Source: DATGZX01 sp035296965
GTDB lineage: Bacteria; Planctomycetota; Planctomycetia; Gemmatales; Gemmataceae
Reading direction: 5' to 3'
Length of the DNA stretch: 64,000 bases
Assembly: GCA_035296965.1 (NCBI GenBank)
Contig: DATGZX010000009.1
Span: forward strand, 50,557-114,556
Every line of letters starts with the position of its first letter. Positions within the stretch are counted from its first letter, which is position 1. Shown here piece after piece: positions 53,571-62,033 of the stretch. The notes under the pieces were generated by a model. That model saw nothing but the letters and a program-made list of their open reading frames with translations. It did no database searches and was not told where the DNA came from. Position numbers and translations under genes: made by a program.

Positions 53571-56477
53571 ATGGTTATGCCCGCGACCCAATTCGGCAAG
53601 CTCATACGGCATATCCACACGCTGACGGCAGGGCCCTCGGCCCACGATAAGACCGATTGCGAGCTGCTGGAAGAGTTCTCCGTCCGCGGCAATGAAGCCG
53701 CGTTCGCTGCCCTGGTTGCTCGCCACGGTCCAATGGTCCTGCGGGTCTGCCGGCGGGTGCTGAACCACGAACAAGATGCGGAGGACGCTTTCCAAGCCGT
53801 GTACTTGGTCTTGGCACAAAACGCCAGCTCGATCCGCAAACGCGAAGCCTTGGCCGGATGGTTGCACGGCGTAGCTTATCGAACTGCCATGAAAGCAAAA
53901 CGAACTGCAGCCCGAAGACAGAATCACGTAGCGCGGCTGGGCGCATTGACGCCGAAGTCGATCGAGAGCCCGACATGGGACGATGTGCAGCAGGTCCTTG
54001 ACGAGGAAATCCAGCGCCTGCCCGCTCCCTTTCGTGCCACATTCGTGCTCTGCGTCCTCGAGGGAAAGAGTGGGCCCGAAGCTGCCGCGGAGCTTGGGGT
54101 CAAGGCAGGAACCGTGGGGAGCCGTTTGAGCAGGGCCCGGCACTGCCTGCAGCAACGGCTCACGCGCCGGGGCATCAAGCTTTCGGCCCTGCTGGCGGCC
54201 CTGTCCGTCAGTGACAGCGCCGGCAACGCGGCAGTGCGAGCCTTTCTGGCCAAGGTTCGCGCCGGGCTGTTCGTAGCCGCCACCGGTGAACCGGCCGCTG
54301 GGCTGATACCCCGGCATGTTGCCGCGTTGGCGGCAGGCGTGAGCAGAGCGATGTTCCTGGCCAAGATCAAGATCGCGACAGCGTTTCTCATCGGGGTCGG
54401 CGTGTTCGTTGCCGGCGGCGCGTTGACCCATCAGGCATTGAGCGCCCGCCAGACGGAGATGACTGCCCAGGCACCCCCGGTCTCCGAGAAGGTCGCGCTG
54501 CCCAAGCCAATGGGTAAGCAAGAGGCGGACAAGCCCGACGACGCGCAAGATTTGCTCACCTACAGCGGACGCGTACTTGGGCCGGACGGCCAGCCGGTGG
54601 CCGGGGCGAAACTGTACATGACGCTGGCATGGGGCTATCCCCACCGCCCGTCCCCGTCGCCCGAATATGCAACATCCGCACCCGATGGCCGGTTTGCATT
54701 CCGGGTGCCGAAAGCGGAATTCGACGATCAGTTCACCACCATCGCCGCTGCGGCGGCTCACCGCGGTGTCGGCTGGGTAAACGTCCCGGCCGACGGCAAG
54801 CGGGACGGCTTGACCGTGCGAATGGTGAGCGATGATGGGCCCATCACCGGCCAGGTCGTCAACCTCGAAGGGAAGCCGGTGGCTGGTGCGACCCTGCGCC
54901 TCATGCAAATCAACGCGGCCCCCGGGGACGACCTCGGGCCCTGGCTCGAAGCAGCCAAGCGGAAGAAAGAGCTGAGCTACAACCTGGAGAACCAGTATTT
55001 CAAACAGTTCACCATTGCCGTGCCTCTCCAGGTCACTTCGGATGCCGCCGGCCGGTTTCAACTGAACGGCATCGGCCGCAACCGCCTGGTGCGGGCGCAA
55101 CTCGACGGGCCGACCGTCGCCAGCCAGCAGCTCTGCATCTTGACGCGACCGGGAGAAGCGATCCAGGTCCTGGAATCCCAGGGCCAACCGGAGGCTCGCT
55201 TCCCGAGCAGAGTCACCACTTATTACGGGGCCAAGTTTCGCCTCGCCGCCGCGCCGACCAAGCCAATCGTGGGCGTGGTCCGTGACCAGGACACTAAGAA
55301 GCCGCTGTCGGGAATTACGATCCAGAGCAGCGGCCAAACCCTCGGACAGGGTATCTCGGTCGAGCATGACATCGTCCGGACCACGACCGACTCCCAAGGG
55401 CGCTACCGGCTTACGGGCCTGCCCAAAGGTGAGGGCTTTTCGATCGTGGCCTTCGCGGGCGGCGATCAGCCCTACGGCAGCGCCGGTAAGAAGGTGCCGG
55501 ACAGCCCAGGTCTAGACCCCGTGACCGTCGATTTCGAGCTGAAACGCGGCATCTGGATCGAGGGGAAGATTATTGACAAGGCGACAGGCAAGCCCTTGAA
55601 AGTACCCGTGGAGTATTTCGCGCTCGAAAGCAACGCGGACTTGCACGATTTTCCGGGTTTGCCGGTTCCTTCTCTGATGGACGACCGCATCCTTGGTGCA
55701 AAAGAGTACGGGGCCTACCGGGTCCTCGGCCGGCCTGGGCCTGGCCTGATCGCCGTGTGGCCTCCAAAGGACCGCTACCTGCGTGCCCGGGAACGAGATG
55801 ACGAGTACGGGACCAAGGAGCCCTTCCTGAACACGATTCCGAACGCTATTTCGTCGAGCCACTACAGCGCCCTCGCCCGCATCAACCCGGCCAAAGGGGT
55901 CGATTCGGTGAAGCGAGACGTGACGCTCGACCCGGGCTGGAGGTTCACGGGCACGGTGCGCGGGCCAGACGGCAAACCTCTGGCCGGGGCCGGGATTATC
56001 TACCTCAGTCCCGGGTTCGACTCGACTCCACACCAGTTGTTTCCATTCGAGCGGCTGAAGACGGCCGAGTTCACGGCTTGGTTCAACCCGCGACGGCCGC
56101 GCGACGTTCTCTTCCAGCACCCGGAGATAGGGCTGATCGGAGTGGCGCGACCTCCGAAGGAAAATGGCGGCTCCGTTACCGTGCGTCTGCAGCCCGGCGC
56201 GACGGTTACGGGCCGGCTACTGGATGCAGGCGGGAAGCCCCGGGCCGGCGTCGGCTTGATGGTCTTTGCCCGCCCGAAGAATGAGTCGAACTGGTCTCTT
56301 TTCGGCCAGGTCGTTACGACGGACGGACAAGGCCAATTCAAGCTCTCGACTCTTCTGCCAGGTTACGAGTTCTACCTTTCCGATAACACAGGCAATGGCG
56401 ACCTGCACCTTGGCGACGGGTTCCGTTTGGGCGAGACGAAGAATCTGGGCGATGTGCAGATTAAAGCGGACCAATGA
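53571..56477 (+). CDS. ECF sigma factor fused to a transmembrane helix and carboxypeptidase-regulatory-like domains
   Basis: 968 aa, AGGAG five bases before the ATG. Residues 25-100 are sigma region 2 (ALVARHGPMVLRVCRRVLNH, DAEDAFQAVYLVLAQ). Residues 135-190 are region 4 (LPAPFRATFVLCVLEGKSGP and a helix-turn-helix ending LSRARHCLQQRL). A linker leads to a membrane helix at about 262-285 (KIATAFLIGVGVFVAGGA). From about 325 to the end there are several carboxypeptidase-regulatory-like beta domains (e.g. YSGRVLGPDGQPVAGAKLYM; RLTGLPKGEGFSIVAFAGG). The sensor would face outwards and the sigma part inwards, so release or conformational change could link envelope state to transcription. Confidence 0.9.
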   Translation: MVMPATQFGKLIRHIHTLTAGPSAHDKTDCELLEEFSVRGNEAAFAALVARHGPMVLRVCRRVLNHEQDAEDAFQAVYLVLAQNASSIRKREALAGWLHGVAYRTAMKAKRTAARRQNHVARLGALTPKSIESPTWDDVQQVLDEEIQRLPAPFRATFVLCVLEGKSGPEAAAELGVKAGTVGSRLSRARHCLQQRLTRRGIKLSALLAALSVSDSAGNAAVRAFLAKVRAGLFVAATGEPAAGLIPRHVAALAAGVSRAMFLAKIKIATAFLIGVGVFVAGGALTHQALSARQTEMTAQAPPVSEKVALPKPMGKQEADKPDDAQDLLTYSGRVLGPDGQPVAGAKLYMTLAWGYPHRPSPSPEYATSAPDGRFAFRVPKAEFDDQFTTIAAAAAHRGVGWVNVPADGKRDGLTVRMVSDDGPITGQVVNLEGKPVAGATLRLMQINAAPGDDLGPWLEAAKRKKELSYNLENQYFKQFTIAVPLQVTSDAAGRFQLNGIGRNRLVRAQLDGPTVASQQLCILTRPGEAIQVLESQGQPEARFPSRVTTYYGAKFRLAAAPTKPIVGVVRDQDTKKPLSGITIQSSGQTLGQGISVEHDIVRTTTDSQGRYRLTGLPKGEGFSIVAFAGGDQPYGSAGKKVPDSPGLDPVTVDFELKRGIWIEGKIIDKATGKPLKVPVEYFALESNADLHDFPGLPVPSLMDDRILGAKEYGAYRVLGRPGPGLIAVWPPKDRYLRARERDDEYGTKEPFLNTIPNAISSSHYSALARINPAKGVDSVKRDVTLDPGWRFTGTVRGPDGKPLAGAGIIYLSPGFDSTPHQLFPFERLKTAEFTAWFNPRRPRDVLFQHPEIGLIGVARPPKENGGSVTVRLQPGATVTGRLLDAGGKPRAGVGLMVFARPKNESNWSLFGQVVTTDGQGQFKLSTLLPGYEFYLSDNTGNGDLHLGDGFRLGETKNLGDVQIKADQ

Positions 56478-56485
56478 TTTTCCGG

Positions 56486-57643
56486 TTACTTCTTCTCTCC
56501 GCGGTCCAGATGCAAGTTTTTGAGAATGATGGCTCGAGTGATCGGAGGGTTCACGTTTGTCTGCAGATCCAGAATGTCCCACGTAATTCGATTGCCGTTG
56601 GGTTCTAAGTGCGTGAACAGCCTCAGCAATTGCGTTTTACGCGTCAGGGCCAATTGCGTGGAAGTGAACGACGCTCGGTCATTATCTGACTTTGGAAGAA
56701 GTTCGATGTACGAGTAGTACTTGTCCTCCCCAACTAGACGCACCGCGTAGTACGTTTGGAGATCGCCGACCGGGATGCCAAACGGGGTGGCCCGAAGCAG
56801 AGATGCAAGATCGAACGTACCCCACAAGAACTTAATAGGTTCATGAATGCCTTTTGGTGGCAGAGCCAAAATGTGCACCTTCTCGGAGCCGTGCGTCCAG
56901 CCAACTTCCTTATCCGTCAGAACGTAAATCTGAGTAGCCCCGGTCCGAGCAGGTTTGATGTCGATGCGCCAAAGATCGGGTTTCTTGATCCACGCTTCAC
57001 CATCTTTTGTCTCCTTGGTCCCGTATACACGATCCTCGCTGATCAGGCGAAACTTGCAATGCAGATCGTTGATATCGCGGTCGGCCTTTGCCCACTCGCG
57101 CAGGACGACCTCCATGCGATCGTTTGCGGCAGCCTCCTTCGCGCTCGGTTTACGCTGCTCAGGCTCCTTTGCCGGTGTAAGGGGCGGTTTTGGCTTGTCG
57201 GGCGGGAATTCAACCGGGGCTTGAGTCTCTCCCGATACGGAGGTAGGTGGATCGCTCTCCCTGGCCGCGATCTTGTAGCCGAAGAGCCCTGTCGCACTGA
57301 GAACGATCCCGATGATCACGGCTGCGACCGGCACGAGCTTGGATACCAACATGCTTTCCAGCACTCCTTTTGCTAGCGACGCCACGCGAGTTGAAACGAT
57401 TCCGGTCTCCATCCCGTGGACTGTCCAGTGAGACGCAGCCCGAATTGCACGGGCTGCCAGCGCCTGCGGCATGGCGGGCGAATCCGTCGTCAGCAACGCA
57501 ACTGGCGAAACGGCACACAATCCAAACCCATGTCGAGTCAACCGTTTGGCAAAAACAGCTGGCCGCCTTGCGAGCGCCGGTCTCTGAGCTTGCCGGCATC
57601 GAAGCCCTTGGGTTGGTCCGGCCCAACGATTGTTCATTTTCAT
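56486..57643 (-). CDS. Planctomycete domain protein (TIGR03009-like) with an ECF-fusion-type N-terminal remnant
   Basis: 385 aa; the start is uncertain. Residues about 155-380 resemble the planctomycete TIGR03009-type domain, with a LolA-like beta fold (DLHCKFRLISEDRVYGTKET, KKPDLWRIDIKPARTG, IPVGDLQTYYAVRLVGEDKY). Before it, a membrane helix (LVPVAAVIIGIVLSATGLFG) is preceded by about 70 residues (KRLTRHGFGLCAVSPVALL ... ARVASLAKGVLESMLVSKL). Those resemble the linker between region 4 and the membrane helix of the ECF fusion just described. Regions 2 and 4 themselves are absent, and I found no trace of them in the 170 bp upstream. It therefore looks like a truncated ECF fusion, retained as a membrane-anchored protein. 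Confidence 0.7.
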   Translation of the reverse strand: MKMNNRWAGPTQGLRCRQAQRPALARRPAVFAKRLTRHGFGLCAVSPVALLTTDSPAMPQALAARAIRAASHWTVHGMETGIVSTRVASLAKGVLESMLVSKLVPVAAVIIGIVLSATGLFGYKIAARESDPPTSVSGETQAPVEFPPDKPKPPLTPAKEPEQRKPSAKEAAANDRMEVVLREWAKADRDINDLHCKFRLISEDRVYGTKETKDGEAWIKKPDLWRIDIKPARTGATQIYVLTDKEVGWTHGSEKVHILALPPKGIHEPIKFLWGTFDLASLLRATPFGIPVGDLQTYYAVRLVGEDKYYSYIELLPKSDNDRASFTSTQLALTRKTQLLRLFTHLEPNGNRITWDILDLQTNVNPPITRAIILKNLHLDRGEKK

Positions 57644-57814
57644 CGCTGGGTGTCAAGGCTTCGCCAAAGGCTCCCGGCGGGTCAATTCGACAAATTTGCG
57701 AGTTCCCGTGGCGCAGGACCCCTTGAGAGCCGTCTTATACTCTTGAGCAGAATCGAATTCGGCCTTCCTCCGTCCCCTGATCTCGTCGGCCCTGCTTAAC
57801 GAGAACGTACACCC

Positions 57815-58540
57815 ATGTTTTCTAAGAACTCGCTCTTTCCGGCGCTCCTGGCATTCGTCCTCGCTTTGCTGGCCACCGGGCTAGTCGCTAATTTGCGTGC
57901 TGGCGAAAAAGACGCCCTCGCGGCAGCGAAGGGGCCAACGGCACATCCTGCAGCCGCTGAGCAAACAACCGTAGTCAGCGAGCAGGAGGGTATCATGTTG
58001 TTCTTGGGAACGCCGCTCCGACCTGGTGATAAGGTGCCGGAGAAACGGATCGGCTCAGCCAAAATGGATGGCAAGCTGATTTGGTATCGCAAGCTGCGAA
58101 TTGGCGATGCCATCGAGGAAGGCCAGATACTCGGGCGTTTGGAAGATCGTTTGTCGCACCTCGACGCGGACACCAAAGAAGCAAAAGTTGCCGCCGCACT
58201 GACGGATCAGCAGGCGGCTGAAGCACTCTGCTTTGAGGCTCGGGAGCGCTATGGCGTCCAGGAAAGATTGATTAACTCAGGGCGTTTTTGTGGCGGGCTT
58301 GATGACCTCCGCTTTGCAAAAATGGCCTACGATCGCTGTAACACTGACGTACGCAACAAGGAACAAGCCGTCGTCGTCGCGAGGCTCGAACTCAAACAGG
58401 CACGAGCTGTCCTCGACAGCTATGAGATCCGCAGCCGGGTTCGCGGCATCATCAAAGCGATCCACAAGCATCCGGGCGAGGCAGTCCGGAAACTCGAGAC
58501 TGTCTTCGTGATCGAATTGCCGGAGGGCGAGGAGCGTTAG
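57815..58540 (+). CDS. HlyD-like periplasmic adaptor protein
   Basis: 241 aa with an N-terminal signal anchor (LLAFVLALLATGLVANLRAG). The core has a barrel-sandwich (lipoyl-like) half (LRIGDAIEEGQILGRLEDRL), a coiled-coil hairpin (about residues 110-205, with AVVVARLELKQARAVLDSYE) and the returning half (IRSRVRGIIKAIHKHPGEAV). This is the layout of membrane-fusion proteins of efflux or secretion systems, but it is short and no pump gene is adjacent. It overlaps the convergent glpK stop by 4 bp. Confidence 0.72.
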   Translation: MFSKNSLFPALLAFVLALLATGLVANLRAGEKDALAAAKGPTAHPAAAEQTTVVSEQEGIMLFLGTPLRPGDKVPEKRIGSAKMDGKLIWYRKLRIGDAIEEGQILGRLEDRLSHLDADTKEAKVAAALTDQQAAEALCFEARERYGVQERLINSGRFCGGLDDLRFAKMAYDRCNTDVRNKEQAVVVARLELKQARAVLDSYEIRSRVRGIIKAIHKHPGEAVRKLETVFVIELPEGEER

Positions 58541-60030
58541 GAAGTGTAATAGCTGATCACCGCCTTGACAGCTCGGCGCCAGTCAGCCAGGCGTCGCTGC
58601 CGTTCATTATCCGGCAGCACGGGCTTGAACGTCTGCGTCTGCTGAGGAAGTCGGCGCAGACTCTCCAGATTGGGCCAGACGCCTACATGAAGTCCTGCCA
58701 GGTAAGCTGCGCCGAGTGCCGTCGATTCGCTGTGCGCTGCTGTCAGCACCGGCAGGCCCAGGATGTCGGCCTGGCACTGCAAGAACCACGCATTACGCGC
58801 CATGCCGCCGTCGACGCGCATGCTGCTGAGCGGGCTGCCGGCATCGGCGCCCGCGGCATCGACCAGGTCCGCTACCTGGAATGCGACCCCTTCCAGGACA
58901 GCCTTCGCGAATTCAGCTTTCGTTGTGCCTCGTGTGATTCCGAAGATGACGCCTTGTGCCTCCGGGACCCAGTGCGGGGCTCCCAGACCGACCAGTGCGG
59001 GAACGAAAATCACCTCCTGGCCTGGGTCGGCCTTGGCAGCCAGATCCTCGACCGCGGGAGCGGCGTCGAACAGCTTCAGACCGTCCCGCAACCACTGGAC
59101 AGCTGCTCCCGCGATAAAGATGCTTCCCTCGAGGGCATACTGAGGACGCGGATCCAGAGTCGCTGCCAGCGTGCTCAGAAGACGATTCTTCGAGCGCGTT
59201 GGCTGGTTGCCCGTATGCATCAGGAAGAATGCCCCGGTTCCGTAGGTGCATTTGGCCTCGCCAGGTGCAAAGGCGCATTGTCCGAACAGCGCTGCCTGCT
59301 GATCGCCGGCCACTCCCGTGATAGGGATGCCGTCCGGCAGAAAATCGAGACCGGCGGTTTTGCCGTAATCTGCTGCGCTGGGCCGGACCTCGGCCAGGAT
59401 GCAAGGGGGCACCTGAAAGTAGCGACAGAGCTCGTCGTCCCAGGCCGCCTTCTGCAGATTGAAAAGAAGTGTACGCGACGCGTTCGTGGCGTCTGTCGCA
59501 TGGAGCCGGCCGCCGGTCAGCCGCCAGATCAAGAAACTATCAATGGTCCCCCACGCCAGGCTGCCGGCCTCGGCGCGCGTGCGCAGGTCCGCTGAGTTTT
59601 CCAGCAGCCAGCGAATCTTGGTTGCGGAGAAGTACGGGTCCAAAACAAGGCCCGTCTTGCCGGTAAGCCAGTTCTCGTCCGTATGATGTGCTCGGCAGAA
59701 ATCGGCAGTCCGCCTGTCTTGCCACACCAGGGCGCGGGCGACCGGCTTGCCGCTGCCTCGCTCCCAAAGCACGCTGGTTTCCCGCTGGTTGGTCAGGCCA
59801 ATGGCAGCCAGAGCGCTAGCCTTGATGCCGGCGGCGTCGAGCGCTTTGGGCACGACCGCCGCCACCGAGCCCCAGATCTCTTCCGCGTCGTGTTCGACCC
59901 AGCCGGGTTGGGGGTAGTATTGTGTGATTTCCTGAGCCGCGCTGCCAAGACAGCGCCCGGTTGCGTCGTAAACCACGGCCCTGGTGCTAGTGGTTCCCTG
60001 ATCAATTGCCAGGACATAGGAGAGGGACAT
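58537..60030 (-). CDS. glpK: Glycerol kinase
   Basis: Phosphorylates glycerol to sn-glycerol 3-phosphate. The 497 aa are typical of the FGGY family. Signatures are LAIDQGTTSTRAVVYD, QYYPQPGWVEHDAEEIW, GLTNQRETSVLWERG, the catalytic/substrate block SFLIWRLTGG, GVAGDQQAALFGQ and the C-terminal MRVDGGMARNAWFLQCQADI. No glpF or glpD is adjacent. Confidence 0.95.
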   Translation of the reverse strand: MSLSYVLAIDQGTTSTRAVVYDATGRCLGSAAQEITQYYPQPGWVEHDAEEIWGSVAAVVPKALDAAGIKASALAAIGLTNQRETSVLWERGSGKPVARALVWQDRRTADFCRAHHTDENWLTGKTGLVLDPYFSATKIRWLLENSADLRTRAEAGSLAWGTIDSFLIWRLTGGRLHATDATNASRTLLFNLQKAAWDDELCRYFQVPPCILAEVRPSAADYGKTAGLDFLPDGIPITGVAGDQQAALFGQCAFAPGEAKCTYGTGAFFLMHTGNQPTRSKNRLLSTLAATLDPRPQYALEGSIFIAGAAVQWLRDGLKLFDAAPAVEDLAAKADPGQEVIFVPALVGLGAPHWVPEAQGVIFGITRGTTKAEFAKAVLEGVAFQVADLVDAAGADAGSPLSSMRVDGGMARNAWFLQCQADILGLPVLTAAHSESTALGAAYLAGLHVGVWPNLESLRRLPQQTQTFKPVLPDNERQRRLADWRRAVKAVISYYTS

Positions 60031-60404
60031 GTGCGGCTTCCTCGACTGAAGTCTAGTTTTCGTCAGAACATAATTCTTGGGGCGGATTAAAAAACTCGCT
60101 GTCAGTTTCCGCCTTCAGCGCGGCTGGTCCTCCTGACGGCCAAAAGAACGCCAGGCGGTAAGATTCCCGTTTCGACGCGTTCCCAGGGCCCCTCGCATTG
60201 TCCTGTGTGCTGTGCCGCTTGGCAACATGCCGTCCGACGCAACCTGCAAAGAATGGATTTTTCACAATCCAGCAAGAAATAACCTATATTTGAGCGCCGC
60301 ATTTTCCGAACGCTGGTTGAAAGTGCGTACCAAGACTCGCGCGCCGGCCTGGTTTCGGTGGGACGGCTGGGTTGGACTCTTCTCAACGACAGGTGGACTG
60401 GGCA
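60031..60404. other. Intergenic region between divergent glpK and the zinc-ribbon gene
   Basis: About 370 bp without a plausible gene. It must hold the promoters for both divergent genes; I cannot assign boxes. No repeat or structured RNA is evident. Confidence 0.5.
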
Positions 60405-61427
60405 ATGGCGATGGTTTGCCCCGGATGCAACGATTCCTTCGATCAACGGCTCCTCTGCCCGCGCTGCGGCAGCCGTCTGGAATACGAGACCCCGCGCGCG
60501 CGGCCCGCATCTAGCGCTTCCACCTCCGAAGACTCCTGGCAACAGACGCCCTGGGGTCGCTTATTTGTGGGCGTCTTGCTCGGCCAGGGCTTGTATTACG
60601 TGTTGCGCCATCTTTGCACCGCAGGGGCCCTGGTGGCTCACGAGGAAGGCGCAGGCGGCGTCTGGGGCACCTTGACCGGCCTGATCGTGTTGCAGATTCT
60701 GCAGGCAGTCAGCATCCTGTGCGCCGGGATGCTTACCGGCGCGGGCCAGCAGCGGGGCTTCATCTTTGGTGCCGCGGTCGGCATGTGGAACGCTGTGTTC
60801 TTCCTGATAGTTCAACGCTGGACCGGACAGGCGCTAACCGCGATCAATTCCTTTGGCGAACCGATCTTGCAGGTGGCCTTCGGGGCCCTCGGCGGTTTGG
60901 CGGGGAAATCGATTTGGAAGCCTCTCCCAGCGGTTGTGTACGCGACACAAGCTCCGCCGACCATGTTGATGACTTCGAGGAGGAGCGGTCCCTCGCTCTT
61001 GTCAGGGCCCATTGCATGGACGCGGGTGATCACGGGAGTCGCGCTCGCCGTCGGCGGCGTGATGTTTGCCGACGTGATCCGCGAATGGGTCATCGATGCC
61101 AGCAATGGCAACCTGCAAATCGACACAAGGCTGCAAGCTGACCTGGTGACCTGGGAAATTCAAGCCCTGGCGCTGTTGGCGGGCAGCGCTTTCGCGGGGG
61201 CGACCACCTGGAACGGCCTGAAACAGGGGCTTGCCGTCGGAATCGGCGCGGGCACGTTGGTAATGGGCATCAAGCTGGCCAGCCTGAACGTGCAGGCTTA
61301 TGTGCTGCCGGCGATGCTCTTGAGTGCCTTCGCCCTGGGCGTGATAGGCGGCTGGTTCGGAGGTCAGCTCTTGCCCCCAGTCTACGGCAACGGCCGGCGC
61401 CGACGGATGCACACAGCTCCCACCTGA
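60405..61427 (+). CDS. Polytopic membrane protein with N-terminal zinc ribbon
   Basis: 340 aa from the ATG at 60405 (a TTG at 60372 is in frame but less likely). Residues 3-22 form a zinc ribbon (MVCPGCNDSFDQRLLCPRCG, two CxxC knuckles). Seven or eight hydrophobic helices follow, including LTGLIVLQILQAVSILCAGM, GFIFGAAVGMWNAVFFLIVQ, VITGVALAVGGVMFADVI and AMLLSAFALGVIGGWFGGQL. I do not recognise a family with known function. Confidence 0.75.
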   Translation: MAMVCPGCNDSFDQRLLCPRCGSRLEYETPRARPASSASTSEDSWQQTPWGRLFVGVLLGQGLYYVLRHLCTAGALVAHEEGAGGVWGTLTGLIVLQILQAVSILCAGMLTGAGQQRGFIFGAAVGMWNAVFFLIVQRWTGQALTAINSFGEPILQVAFGALGGLAGKSIWKPLPAVVYATQAPPTMLMTSRRSGPSLLSGPIAWTRVITGVALAVGGVMFADVIREWVIDASNGNLQIDTRLQADLVTWEIQALALLAGSAFAGATTWNGLKQGLAVGIGAGTLVMGIKLASLNVQAYVLPAMLLSAFALGVIGGWFGGQLLPPVYGNGRRRRMHTAPT

Positions 61428-61465
61428 CGTAATTCGTCCATTCGGGACGATTGCAAATCAAAGGA

Positions 61466-61858
61466 TTACGCTTCCACCGTCGACCGGTGGAAATGCACGT
61501 GTTTCCAGCCGCCATCCTTGCGCTGCCATATCCTCGTCTCTTCGAACGCGGTCGTCACAGGCTTGCCTGCATCCGTGGTGCGCTGGTTGAGACGCACGTA
61601 GGTGACTACGGCGGCGTCGCCGAGCACGCGCACGCGCGGCGCGCACATCGTCGTGTTGTGGGAATTCTTAGCGCCGCCGAGCTGAAAGTAAAAGCGATGA
61701 AAGTCCAGCCCCTCCACGAGCTGGCCCACGGCCTCGGGCTCGAAGGCGGTCAGGGATGCATCGCAGAGTTCCTGGTACGTGGCCCAGTCGGCCTGGGCAA
61801 TGCTGTCCAGAAGACGCTGATTGAGGTGGAGAAGCTCTTCGACCACGCGATCGGCCAT
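61466..61858 (-). CDS. CaMKII-association-domain (SnoaL/NTF2-like) protein
   Basis: 130 aa NTF2-like cone fold. The sequence follows the calcium/calmodulin-dependent kinase II association-domain family closely: LLDSIAQADWATYQELCDAS, AFEPEAVGQLVEGLDFHRFY, VRVLGDAAVVTYVRLNQ and ETRIWQRKDGGWKHVHFHRS. Bacterial members are stand-alone oligomers of unknown function. No kinase is fused or adjacent. The gene is followed upstream by repeat element A. Confidence 0.87.
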   Translation of the reverse strand: MADRVVEELLHLNQRLLDSIAQADWATYQELCDASLTAFEPEAVGQLVEGLDFHRFYFQLGGAKNSHNTTMCAPRVRVLGDAAVVTYVRLNQRTTDAGKPVTTAFEETRIWQRKDGGWKHVHFHRSTVEA

Positions 61859-61880
61859 GAAATCTCAACCTATCCCAGTG

Positions 61881-62028
61881 AGAGTCTGTCCGATTAGCCC
61901 CTCTCCACCGCACTCGCGGGAGAGGGGTTGGGGTGAGGGGGAATGGTTTACCCTGGCAAAACCCCCTCACCCCCAACCCCTCTCCCCCGAGTACAGGGGC
62001 GAGGGGAGAGCTTGTCGGACAGACTCTC
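61881..62028. repeat. Dispersed palindromic element A, copy 3, with perfect outer inverted repeats
   Basis: The core (61896-62010) has GGGAGAGGGGTTGGGGTGAG against CTCACCCCCAACCCCTCTCC. Outer terminal repeats GAGAGTCTGTCCGA (61881-61894) and TCGGACAGACTCTC (62015-62028) are perfect. They differ in sequence from the outer repeats of copy 2, so the same core is carried by different flanking repeats. Confidence 0.85.
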
Positions 62029-62033
62029 GGTGA

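Noticed and set aside
53526..55397. A 623-codon minus-strand frame
   Set aside because: Antisense to the ECF fusion gene, whose sigma domains are unmistakable.
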